NCBI GenBank assembly: GCA_964496595.1
Contig: CAZCAI010000213.1
Location: forward strand, 1 to 6,542
DNA length: 6,542 nt
Source: JAAAOZ01 sp964496595
GTDB lineage: Bacteria; Chloroflexota; Anaerolineae; B4-G1; SLSP01
Direction of reading: 5' to 3'
Positions within the stretch are counted from its first letter, which is position 1; the number at the start of each line of letters is the position of its first letter. Positions 1 to 5,331 of the stretch are shown piece by piece. The translations under genes were made by a program, and so were the position numbers. The notes under the pieces are model-generated. The model saw only the letters and a list, made by a program, of their open reading frames with translations, did not search any database and was not told the DNA's origin.

Positions 1-614
1 CCCGTTTCTACGGCGGCCCGCACCGGATAACTCCGGCCGCCCGGGCCGATGACGCCCGGCTTCACTGCTGCGTCTTCGAGAAGGGGCGGCGGCGGGATTA
101 CGCCGGGCGGCAGGGTGGGTACGGTGGCCGTCGCCAGTTCAGTGGCGCGCACGGTTCCCAGCGTCGTAGACACGTCCACCAGGTCGCCCACGGCGATGTA
201 GGGCGTGCTCTCGGCATCCACGGGGATGGACTTGATGACCAGGCGGGTGTCGGTGAGGGCCAAGGCCAGGCGACGCACCTTCTCCGCGTTCTCGCCGGTA
301 GCGATGCGTCCTCGGTTGAGCACATCCCCGGTGCGCACAGTCTCGACGAAGACGCCGTCGGCCCGCATCGCCTCGATGTCGCCGGGCGTGAGGACGACTT
401 GCAGCAGGGTTGGGTTGAAGGATTGCTGATCGACGATGATGGCTCCGGTGGCGTAGGCGTCCTCCAATGAGGTGTACGCCGGGATGTCCTGCGTGGCGAT
501 GAGGACCTCGTAGGTGGGCGGCGTGGTGAGCTGAGCGAAGAGCAGCACGCCCACGAAGGCCCCGCCGACCAACAGCAGTCCGACCCAGAATTGAATGGTT
601 TTCAAGATGCGCAT
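1..614 (-). CDS. CpaB/RcpC-like SAF-domain protein, 3' end cut by window
   Basis: The reading frame stays open for 204 codons from ATG at 614 to the window edge, so the C-terminus is missing. Residues 9-29 are one hydrophobic N-terminal segment (signal anchor). Residues 35-106 look like a SAF domain, with the hallmark 'ATQDIPAYTSL' at 40-50. Residues 115-158 contain 'VDAESTPYIAVGDLVDV', typical of the RcpC/CpaB region. A proline-rich stretch (167-178) follows. CpaB/RcpC proteins are periplasmic or envelope components of Tad/Flp pilus systems, and their SAF-like domain is thought to contact cell-wall or pilus material. The start is fixed by a strong ribosome site, GGGAGGAA at 621-628, six bases upstream. 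The gene lies downstream of the TadZ-like ATPase but is separated from it by a terminator-like hairpin, so it probably has its own promoter. Family assignment is fairly sure; membership of a true Tad locus is inferred. Confidence 0.8.
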   Translation of the reverse strand, partial: MRILKTIQFWVGLLLVGGAFVGVLLFAQLTTPPTYEVLIATQDIPAYTSLEDAYATGAIIVDQQSFNPTLLQVVLTPGDIEAMRADGVFVETVRTGDVLNRGRIATGENAEKVRRLALALTDTRLVIKSIPVDAESTPYIAVGDLVDVSTTLGTVRATELATATVPTLPPGVIPPPPLLEDAAVKPGVIGPGGRSYPVRAAVET

Positions 615-648
615 AGATTTTTCCTCCCAGATTTTTTGATATGGTGAA

Positions 649-695
649 ATTGTAGCGTCGGGGTGAAGGGCTGCGGGCGGAGGCCTCAGCCCTTC
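649..695 (-). promoter_or_regulatory. Control region of the CpaB-like gene: -10-like box plus 9-bp dyad
   Basis: On the minus strand a TACAAT box (649-654) lies 35 bases upstream of the ATG, but no good -35 sits at the right distance. Just upstream is a perfect 9-bp dyad, GAAGGGCTG (665-673) and CAGCCCTTC (687-695), with a 13-base loop. The dyad covers the place where a -35 would be. It could be an operator for an activator or repressor, or a weak terminator for read-through from the ATPase gene, although no T-run follows it on the minus strand. The role is undecided. Confidence 0.35.
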
Positions 696-727
696 GTTCA
701 TATTCCTGTTCCTGCGGTGTTGCGGAT

Positions 728-805
728 CAAAACGTCTGGCGCAGGGGGTAGGCAACCAGGGGGAGGAGAAGCCCTGATTCCCTACGACCTGCCCCAGACG
801 CTTTG
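728..805 (-). terminator. Long imperfect hairpin over the stop codon of the TadZ-like gene
   Basis: Bases 728-754 match the reverse complement of 779-805 at about 22 of 27 positions. The core is CGTCTGG-x-GCAGG against its complement. The 24-base loop contains another 5-bp stem, CAGGG (757-761) with CCCTG (772-776). Read on the minus strand the hairpin starts inside the last codons of the ATPase gene, includes its TAG, and ends in CCAGACG followed by TTTT (729-732). This fits an intrinsic terminator whose 5' arm is coding sequence. It would isolate the ATPase transcript from the CpaB-like gene downstream. Confidence 0.55.
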
Positions 806-1342
806 TTCATTGAGCGTGGCGACGGCCTTGTCCAGCAGGTTCTGGCGTGCGGGCGCCCCCAACGTCTGTGCCGCTAAGGCGTGCGCGGCGGCTTTGAGGT
901 CGCCGAGGACGGCGCGGGCCGCGGGCCACTGGGCCTTGAGGCGCTGTTCGTGCCATTGAGCGACCGGGTCGTCGGCGCTGACGATGAGGATGATCCCAGC
1001 TAAGTCGGCCAGGGCCGTAGGTGGGGCGATGCCGCCATCGGCGATGACGTGCGTCACGGCGGCGATCTCGCGCACGAAGGCCGCGACGGACGCTTCCCAC
1101 ACGCGGCAGGCGGGCGTCCAGAGCAGGGGCTGCCGGGCGCGGATCACGTGTTCGGCGGCGCGACTGCGGCGGCCGGGCGTCCATTGCGGGACGGCGCTCA
1201 GGTCGAGCACCGCGCTGCCCGCCTCGGCGGCCAAGCGGCCATCGGCGGCGTCCAAGGGCACGCCCGCCGCGTACCGGCACAGGTAGTGCGCCAACGTGGT
1301 AGTCCCTAGTCCGCCTTTGGCTCCGCTGGTCAAGATCAACAC
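782..1342 (-). CDS. Small TadZ/CpaE-like P-loop ATPase (ParA/MinD superfamily)
   Basis: The product is 186 residues from the GTG at 1342. A deviant Walker A begins almost at once: 'SGAKGGLGTTT' at residues 6-16. It keeps the KGG lysine but has Thr where ParA/MinD proteins have the GKT lysine, as in atypical TadZ/CpaE proteins. Later strands 'THVIADGG' (97-104, Walker B region) and 'IILIVSADDPV' (117-127) follow the ParA-like fold order. TadZ/CpaE proteins localise pilus or secretion machinery at the cell pole or membrane. At 186 residues it is shorter than usual (about 250-400) and has no receiver domain. The frame is also open to a GTG at 1396, but codons 1343-1396 are poor in G/C at third positions, unlike the rest of the gene, and that GTG has no ribosome site and sits at the foot of a terminator-like hairpin. 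The 1342 start has GAGGAG at 1355-1360, 12 bases away. The gene has its own promoter and leader. Confidence 0.7.
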   Translation of the reverse strand: MLILTSGAKGGLGTTTLAHYLCRYAAGVPLDAADGRLAAEAGSAVLDLSAVPQWTPGRRSRAAEHVIRARQPLLWTPACRVWEASVAAFVREIAAVTHVIADGGIAPPTALADLAGIILIVSADDPVAQWHEQRLKAQWPAARAVLGDLKAAAHALAAQTLGAPARQNLLDKAVATLNEQSVWGRS

Positions 1343-1400
1343 CGGTTGCTTTCGCTCCTCACTTGGTTTTCTTGGGGCTGGTAGTGTGATTGCCACAGCA

Positions 1401-1461
1401 AAAGGGGAGGACGTGGGTAACGCGCGCTGTTAAGCGCTGACATTACCACGTCCTCCCCTTT
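1401..1461 (-). promoter_or_regulatory. Terminator-like leader hairpin upstream of the TadZ-like gene
   Basis: Arms 1401-1420 and 1443-1461 pair over 19 bp with one bulged G; the core is AAAGGGGAGGACGTGG. The 22-base loop holds a further 5-bp stem, GCGCT-GTTA-AGCGC, so the element is almost fully paired. On the minus strand the 3' arm ends in CCTCCCC followed by TTTT (1400-1403) and then GC. It lies 58 bases before the preferred start codon and at the end of a leader of about 160 nt. This fits an attenuator, meaning conditional termination in the 5' leader. A closely similar hairpin precedes the lipoprotein gene at 5939-5979. Confidence 0.6.
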
Positions 1462-1465
1462 GCAT

Positions 1466-1545
1466 CCCGGTATCCGGGCGCTGCGGGCGTGAAGGTTTCC
1501 CGCCATACTCTTCGTGCGACTGCTGGCGATCGGGGCCGCGCCCCG
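1466..1545 (-). other. Two further leader hairpins before the attenuator-like stem
   Basis: CCCGG-TAT-CCGGG (1466-1478) is a 5-bp stem with a 3-base loop. CGGGGC-CGC-GCCCCG (1531-1545) is a 6-bp stem with a 3-base loop. Both fall between the predicted transcription start near 1561 and the terminator-like hairpin. Together they give the TadZ-like mRNA a multi-stem 5' leader. No known riboswitch class is recognised. GC-rich DNA throws up short dyads by chance, so weight this modestly. Confidence 0.35.
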
Positions 1546-1567
1546 GTCATTGTGAAGCAACGTTATT

Positions 1568-1597
1568 ACTATACCACACCGGATCATGCCGGCGCAA
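1568..1597 (-). promoter_or_regulatory. Promoter for the second TadZ-like gene (TTGCGC-18-TATAGT)
   Basis: On the minus strand TTGCGC (1592-1597) and TATAGT (1568-1573) are separated by 18 bases, with a TGTG just upstream of the -10. Transcription would start near 1561. The block ACTTGCGCCG around the -35, the 18-base spacer and the TGTGN before the -10 recur at the lipoprotein promoter (6026-6055). This recurrence is the main support, since the -35 is only half consensus. Confidence 0.55.
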
Positions 1598-1698
1598 GTC
1601 CTATTTTTTGCTCTCTGCATTGGGTTCCCCTGTCACGCCGGGTAGATGGTAGGATGAGAGAAAGTACGGTTACCTAGCACCCACGCGGGAACTCGGCA

Positions 1699-1726
1699 TT
1701 GTCAGGGGGACAGTTTCAGGTATACT
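1699..1726 (+). promoter_or_regulatory. Plus-strand promoter of the small-RNA candidate (TTGTCA-16-TATACT)
   Basis: TTGTCA (1699-1704) and TATACT (1721-1726) are each one base from the sigma-70-type consensus, with a 16-base spacer. The predicted start near 1732-1734 falls at the first bases of the closing helix of the structured RNA. No plus-strand reading frame of any merit follows. Confidence 0.55.
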
Positions 1727-1730
1727 GAGG

Positions 1731-1822
1731 AAACAGACCCTGGCGAGAACTCGCGGGGAATGTAGGCGATGGGGATGGAGGCTGACCCGGCAAGGCAGAG
1801 ACTCCGTCCCTATCTGCTGTTT
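1731..1822 (+). ncRNA. Candidate structured small RNA (three-way junction)
   Basis: The region folds into three helices. P1 closes the domain: AAACAG (1731-1736) with CTGTTT (1817-1822). P2 is CCC (1738-1740) with GGG near 1756-1758, capped by GCGA-GAAC-TCGC (1743-1754). P3 pairs 1768-1780 (GATGGGGATGGAG) with 1802-1814 (CTCCGTCCCTATC) over 13 bp without a mismatch if two G-U pairs are counted. Its 21-base loop can add CTG-A-CC with GG-CAG (1782-1796). Those two G-U pairs become C-A mismatches on the other strand, which supports the plus strand. A promoter ends just before the fold and a 9-bp terminator stem follows four bases after it. I do not recognise the family: it lacks the SRP RNA core and the 6S rod-and-bubble shape. 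It lies opposite the region just past the PAP2-like stop codon, so a cis-antisense role is possible. Confidence 0.5.
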
Positions 1823-1825
1823 AGG

Positions 1826-1860
1826 GGGCCTCACGCACGCGGGTGAGGCCCGTCTTCGTT
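1826..1860 (+). terminator. Terminator of the small RNA, possibly bidirectional
   Basis: A perfect 9-bp stem, GGGCCTCAC (1826-1834) with GTGAGGCCC (1843-1851), has an 8-base loop and is followed on the plus strand by GTCTTCGTT, a modest T-rich tail. On the minus strand it lies 32 bases past the stop of the PAP2-like gene and is followed by CCCTAAAC. It therefore works better as a plus-strand terminator, though the stem could also protect or end the PAP2 transcript. Confidence 0.55.
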
Positions 1861-1882
1861 GCAGTTAGCTGCGGTCTGTTCT

Positions 1883-2482
1883 TCAACGCATATATACGGC
1901 GAAGACTCCTACGGTGCTGACGACGGCCACGATCCAGCCAGCGAGTACCTGCTTGAGGGTGTGGCACGTCAGATACACTCGCGCCCAACTGACCAGGACG
2001 GCGCCGATTCCCAGGCCCAGTCCCACGGGCCAGGCGAGGTGTGCCAGCGCCGTCGCACAACTGACGATGACCAGCACGTGGACGCTGATTTTCTCCCTGC
2101 GGTTGATGATCCCGCCTAAGATCGTGACCACCACGATGGACAAGACGCAGGCGTAGGCCACGCGCGGAGCATCGCCTAACGCAAATACCCCCAGCAGGAC
2201 CAGCAAGCACAGGCCGGTGATGGCGTAGGCGCTGTGGCGCTGTTCACGTAACTTCACGTCGGGGTCGGTGTAGCGGCCCTGGTGCAACATCCACCAGACG
2301 AACAGCCCCAGCGGAACCAGGAATATCAGCAGCGTGACGCCCGACCATATCAGAGATCCCTCCAGGTTGCCCGTGTCCAAGATGAGCGCGGTGAACATCG
2401 CCGGTATGCAGATGGCGAACGGGTGGAAGATCCGCGAGAGCCAGCGGGCCAGGGTTTCTTGGATTGGGTGATTCTCACGCAT
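1883..2482 (-). CDS. PAP2-superfamily integral membrane protein
   Basis: The product is a 199-residue hydrophobic protein with about five membrane segments (near 21-36, 46-66, 88-103, 108-126, 136-166 and 178-197, some perhaps merged). The spaced pieces of the PAP2 phosphatase signature are recognisable but divergent: K77-x4-R82 ('VKLREQR'), 'KISVH' at 131-135 where PSGH is usual, and 'ARVYLTCHTLKQVLAG' at 167-182 with R168 and H174. The Asp that usually assists that His is replaced by Gln (Q178). PAP2 enzymes dephosphorylate lipid phosphates at the membrane surface. Activity is plausible here, since basic residues and both His positions remain, but not assured. The frame also opens at a GTG at 2491 that overlaps the previous stop. 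I prefer the ATG at 2482 because GGAGGTGA (2488-2495) is five bases upstream and itself contains the stop codon of the preceding gene. This is the last gene of the cassette. Confidence 0.75.
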   Translation of the reverse strand: MRENHPIQETLARWLSRIFHPFAICIPAMFTALILDTGNLEGSLIWSGVTLLIFLVPLGLFVWWMLHQGRYTDPDVKLREQRHSAYAITGLCLLVLLGVFALGDAPRVAYACVLSIVVVTILGGIINRREKISVHVLVIVSCATALAHLAWPVGLGLGIGAVLVSWARVYLTCHTLKQVLAGWIVAVVSTVGVFAVYMR

Positions 2483-2487
2483 CGCGC

Positions 2488-3570
2488 TCACCTCCGTAGG
2501 GCGCGGGCCACCCCGCGCCAGGCCGCGACCAGGGCCGGATAGTCCCGTTCATCGGGAACGTGGGCCAGCGCGGCGTCCAAGGCCTGCAACAACTCCTCCG
2601 CCCCGTCCCAGGCACGTGGATCCCCCGGACGGGCCGAGCACGGCAACGCGCTCACGCCCTCGAATGCGTCGCGCAAGGTCTTCTGACCATCGAAGATGGC
2701 GATCACCGTCTCGTAGAGATGAAATCCGGGGTCCGCCAGGCATTGCGGCCAAGAGGGAACGGCCTTGACGACCGTCGGCAGCCAACGATGCAGGCGCGCC
2801 CGGATGACGAGCAGGTCGCGCAAGGCCAGCAGGTTCTCGATGTGGCGCAGCGGGGGCGCTAACCACGTATATCCCCGATGCGAGATTCCGAACGCGCAGG
2901 GCCAGATCAAACAACTGAGAGTCAGCAATGGGTCTCCTATCCACGCCCAGGACATCAGGCCCGGCAGGTGAGGGGCGTGGTAGGCCAGGATCACGAAGCC
3001 GATCCGCGTCCAGCAGAAGCCCGCCCCGGCCAGCGCCGCCAGCCAGATCAGGCGCCAGCGGCAGCGCGTGACGGGATTCTGCTCGATGCGGGCCAGGTGC
3101 GCGAAGGTGCGCTGGATCACGGCCAGACACAGGGCGCAGTAGAGGTAGGGGAGATTCATAAAGCCCACGTCGTAGATGGAGCGCGGTAGCGTGTGGTCGG
3201 GGTATTCGGGCGTGGCGGCGATGTGGACGGCGAACAGCCCGCCCATCACTGCTAGCATCGCGCCCAGACCGGGGAGCAGCCAGCGGGGGGCCGGGCGTTG
3301 CCAGAGCGCACAGCAGCCGCGCACGTTGGCATACAGGGCCAGGGTCACGGTGACGTAGCAGAGCAGCCAACTCAGGTTGGGGATGCCGACCGCGGAGTTT
3401 AGAGCCAGGGAGACCGGCGGCAGCTTGAGGGTCAGGCTCACCGCGAAGCCACACATAAAGAGCCAGGTGGCTAACGCCCGCTTGTCCCGTTGGCGCAGGG
3501 CCGGAGCCTTATATATCACCACGGCCCAAGCCGCGGTGGTGATGGCGATATCGATGGGGGCGAGCGCCAT
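2488..3570 (-). CDS. MAB_1171c-like polytopic membrane protein (putative transporter or sensor)
   Basis: The product has 360 residues. About seven hydrophobic segments (near 4-20, 31-49, 63-83, 97-117, 135-155, 173-195, 212-230) are followed by a cytosolic C-terminal half of about 130 residues. That half shows the pattern I associate with the MAB_1171c/DUF6545 family: a basic stretch after the last segment ('LRHIENLLALRDLLVIRARLHRWLP', 241-265) and 'HLYETVIAIFDGQKTLRDAF' (284-303), resembling the family's 'R..IEIRDg...LR' signature. The function is unproven; databases call such proteins putative transporters. Frequent pairing with XRE and ImmA genes suggests signal reception to me. The ATG at 3570 shares its A with the TGA of the peptidase gene (TGATG), so translation is coupled. 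The frame stays open upstream, but that part only runs antisense-like through the peptidase gene. Confidence 0.72.
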   Translation of the reverse strand: MALAPIDIAITTAAWAVVIYKAPALRQRDKRALATWLFMCGFAVSLTLKLPPVSLALNSAVGIPNLSWLLCYVTVTLALYANVRGCCALWQRPAPRWLLPGLGAMLAVMGGLFAVHIAATPEYPDHTLPRSIYDVGFMNLPYLYCALCLAVIQRTFAHLARIEQNPVTRCRWRLIWLAALAGAGFCWTRIGFVILAYHAPHLPGLMSWAWIGDPLLTLSCLIWPCAFGISHRGYTWLAPPLRHIENLLALRDLLVIRARLHRWLPTVVKAVPSWPQCLADPGFHLYETVIAIFDGQKTLRDAFEGVSALPCSARPGDPRAWDGAEELLQALDAALAHVPDERDYPALVAAWRGVARALRR

Positions 3571-4118
3571 CAGGCCAGGTTCAGGCTCCGCAGGTAGCTG
3601 TCCAACGCCTGGTCGGATGAGGGGGCGCTCATCAGTCGATCTACGCCCGCGTGGCGGAGCACCTGCTGCTGGATCAGGGATGCCAGCGTTTCCGCTTCGC
3701 GCTCTTGCTCCGGCGCACACTCAAAGCGCAGCGCGACGCTTCCGGTTGCAGACGGGGCCGCTTCCGGCGTCTGGCGCGTCAGCATCGCGACGAAGGCGTC
3801 GCCGGCGGGCGTGCCGGGCGCGATGGTGGGATGACCACACAGGATGTGGGCCAACTCGTGAATTTGAATATGAGCCTGGTGCAGCGGGGAGGTGTCCCGC
3901 TCGTAGAAGATGAAGTCGCGATCTTGCCCCTGGAGCCACGCGCCGAACAGCGGGGCGGGCAATGAGAACGGCACGAAACTCACCGGCCGCCCGCGCCGGG
4001 CCGCCAACCGCGCTGCAAAATCTGGCATGGTGAACGTCTGGAAATCGTAGGCGCGGGCGATCTCACGCAGCCGCGCCTTCATCCGGCGCTGCATCGGATT
4101 GATTGGCAGATTGAACAT
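3570..4118 (-). CDS. ImmA/IrrE-type zinc metallopeptidase
   Basis: The product has 182 residues. The zinc motif HELAH is at 87-91 within 'HIQIHELAHILCGH'. A downstream acidic helix, 'EREAETLASLI' (139-149), supplies the third ligand, probably E141. The preceding 'FYERDTSPLHQAH' matches the subfamily found beside EspR-like and MAB_1171c genes in Actinobacteria. ImmA/IrrE peptidases cleave partner transcriptional regulators: ImmA acts on ImmR in ICEBs1, and IrrE/PprI acts on DdrO in Deinococcus. The obvious substrate candidate is the XRE protein of the gene just upstream. The ATG at 4118 has AAGAGGT at 4125-4131 six bases away and lies inside the regulator gene, overlapping it by 56 bases. Internal Met codons at residues 9 and 13 are less well served. 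These overlaps make stoichiometric co-translation likely. Confidence 0.85.
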   Translation of the reverse strand: MFNLPINPMQRRMKARLREIARAYDFQTFTMPDFAARLAARRGRPVSFVPFSLPAPLFGAWLQGQDRDFIFYERDTSPLHQAHIQIHELAHILCGHPTIAPGTPAGDAFVAMLTRQTPEAAPSATGSVALRFECAPEQEREAETLASLIQQQVLRHAGVDRLMSAPSSDQALDSYLRSLNLA

Positions 4119-4503
4119 AGTTGGACCTCTTAATTTGAAGTACGTACTCCATCATATCTAAGATGGCCTGGCGACCCGGCGCGTCTAACTGCCCGGCGCG
4201 CAAGGCGATCTGAGCCACGCCCTCCTTTTCTAACTCCACGGCTAACTTGAGCCGCTGCACGTAATCGTCTGAGACGATCTGCTCGGAGGCGAAGTAACTG
4301 ATGGGTACGCCGAAGAAGGCGGCGATGGCTTCCAACACGCGGTAGCTGGGATTGGTGGCTTGGCCCGCGCGCAGCTTCCAGACGTAGGCGGCGGTCACCG
4401 CGTGGTCGGTGCCCTTTTCTACGTCTTGGTATGAAAACGGGCGGCCGTCAGGTTGGGTGAAAGTAGCGAACAGCTTCTCTAACTTGTCAGCTAACGTATT
4501 CAT
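4063..4503 (-). CDS. EspR-like XRE-family DNA-binding regulator
   Basis: The product has 146 residues. An N-terminal helix, 'MNTLADKLEKLF', precedes a helix-turn-helix at about 24-66 ('SYQDVEK...AAYVWKLRAGQATNPSYRVLEAIAAFFGVPISYF'). The 'LR.G...NPs...leALa.fF.v...YF' pattern is that of mycobacterial EspR. A second helical part, 'EGVAQIALRAGQLDAPGRQAILDMMEYV' (94-121), matches EspR's C-terminal dimerisation region. EspR is a dimeric nucleoid-associated regulator of secretion and cell-wall genes. A short polar tail (128-146) follows. The frame opens upstream to 4563, but the ATG at 4503 lies just after AAGGCGGGA and fits the family's N-terminus. It is the first gene of the cassette, 102 bases downstream of a near-consensus promoter, with a dyad in its leader that suggests self-control. 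The gene appears less GC-rich than its neighbours, which may hint at transfer. Confidence 0.85.
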   Translation of the reverse strand: MNTLADKLEKLFATFTQPDGRPFSYQDVEKGTDHAVTAAYVWKLRAGQATNPSYRVLEAIAAFFGVPISYFASEQIVSDDYVQRLKLAVELEKEGVAQIALRAGQLDAPGRQAILDMMEYVLQIKRSNYVQSANQSDAAPDEGAAA

Positions 4504-4538
4504 TGTATAATCCCGCCTTGTTGACCTCTGAATGTCCC

Positions 4539-4573
4539 CGGTAAGTTGGGATTCTCTATCCAATTACTTACCG
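4539..4573 (-). promoter_or_regulatory. Operator-like inverted repeat in the XRE leader
   Basis: A perfect 8-bp dyad, CGGTAAGT (4539-4546) and ACTTACCG (4566-4573), continues inward as TTGGGAT and ATCCAA with a small offset. It lies about 32-66 bases downstream of the -10, between promoter and start codon. A second, weaker dyad, AGGAA (4575-4579) with TTCCT (4598-4602), lies between it and the -10 and surrounds two AATTT direct repeats. Placement fits an autorepressor roadblock for the XRE protein; an mRNA hairpin is the alternative. Confidence 0.5.
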
Positions 4574-4604
4574 TAGGAAACAATTTCTTAATTTGGATTC
4601 CTGT

Positions 4605-4632
4605 AGTATACGCAATTTGGCCATTCTGTCAA
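4605..4632 (-). promoter_or_regulatory. Strong promoter of the XRE-ImmA-MAB_1171c-PAP2 cassette
   Basis: On the minus strand a perfect TTGACA (4627-4632) and TATACT (4605-4610) are 16 bases apart. This is the best sigma-70-type promoter in the window. The -35 begins only 20 bases after the stop of the upstream ATPase gene, and no terminator separates them, so read-through from the lipoprotein unit is also possible. Confidence 0.7.
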
Positions 4633-4652
4633 GCCCCACTTGGCCCCTTTAG

Positions 4653-5330
4653 CTACGTTTGCCCCACAATGCGCTCAATTTCGGCGGCGTCCAGCGGCCT
4701 TGCTACGGCCAGCCAGCGCGCCGGGAAGGGCCAGCGGTGTCGTCCCCCATCGATGATCAAAGCGTCGTAATTGACCCGCGTGTCGTCTAAGGTCAGCGTC
4801 GGATAGATGGTGATCTGGCCCACGGTCGCCGGTTGCGGCGTCGGGGTCAGCCCTAATAGCAGATATGGATCGCCGCGTTGGGCCGCGTCGTAGAGCGCCA
4901 CGCGGCGATTTTGTGTTGCCAGAAGCTGCGCGGCGGTGACGGCAGCCCTCGTCGTACCCACGCCGCCGCGCACACCGTAGAAGCCGAGGCGCACTTGCAG
5001 CGGGCGCGGGACGCGCGGGAGGCTGTGAGAAGAGACGGCGGGCGGCTCTGGGTCGGGCGGGGCTTGCGCCGCGCTGGCGAGGTAGGCTTCGAGCGCCTCG
5101 GCGGGATCGGCGCCGTCCGGCACGGTGAGAACCGGGGGCAAGTGCTCGGCCTCCGGCAGCGGTGTGCCGTGCGGCGCGACAATCACGTCCACGTTGAGGG
5201 CGTGGGCCAGGTGCGCGGCCTGGATCGGATCGCTGAGGCCGACGACCAGCACTTCGGCGACCCGCGCGAGGGCCTCGCTGAGGGCGGTGGCGTCAGCTTC
5301 GCGCGCGGCGACGCAGAGTACGGCGGGCAT
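4653..5330 (-). CDS. TadZ/CpaE-like ATPase with receiver-like N-terminal half
   Basis: The product has 225 residues. Residues 1-70 resemble a degenerate response-regulator fold ('AVLCVAAREADATALSEALARVAEVLVV'), as in CpaE/TadZ. A proline-rich linker (91-110) leads to a ParA/MinD-type half: 'GVRGGVGTT' at 119-127, 'VALYDAA' at 144-150 and 'YDALIIDGG' at 188-196 (Walker B region). In the Walker A, Arg replaces the signature Lys of KGG and Thr replaces the GKT lysine, so classical ATP hydrolysis is doubtful. The protein stops about 30 residues after the Walker B strand, without the usual last third of the fold, so it is unusually short. The ATG at 5330 is one base after the lipoprotein's TGA (TGAGATG), which indicates coupled translation. 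The frame continues upstream only as an overlap with the lipoprotein gene. The likely role is positioning of a Tad-like machine or an inactive partner of the ATPase at 782-1342. Confidence 0.7.
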   Translation of the reverse strand: MPAVLCVAAREADATALSEALARVAEVLVVGLSDPIQAAHLAHALNVDVIVAPHGTPLPEAEHLPPVLTVPDGADPAEALEAYLASAAQAPPDPEPPAVSSHSLPRVPRPLQVRLGFYGVRGGVGTTRAAVTAAQLLATQNRRVALYDAAQRGDPYLLLGLTPTPQPATVGQITIYPTLTLDDTRVNYDALIIDGGRHRWPFPARWLAVARPLDAAEIERIVGQT

Positions 5331-5331
5331 C

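Noticed and set aside
1343..1396. N-terminal extension of the TadZ-like protein to GTG 1396
   Set aside because: Third codon positions are A/T-rich, unlike the gene body, there is no Shine-Dalgarno, and the GTG abuts the terminator-like stem. It is kept only as an alternative start.
1336..1620. Minus-strand open frame of 94 codons across the TadZ leader
   Set aside because: It runs through three hairpins and the promoter, has no ribosome site, and the protein looks random. Leader structure explains the region better.
1731..1822. Small-RNA candidate as SRP (4.5S) or 6S RNA
   Set aside because: An AAGGCAGA stretch recalls SRP RNA, but the conserved GUCCGGAAGGAAGCAGC-type core is absent. The three-helix junction is also unlike the long 6S rod with a central bubble.
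2549..3454. Minus-strand open frame of 301 codons within the MAB_1171c-like gene
   Set aside because: It is the out-of-frame shadow of the membrane protein, Arg/Pro/Gly-rich, without membrane segments or a supported start.
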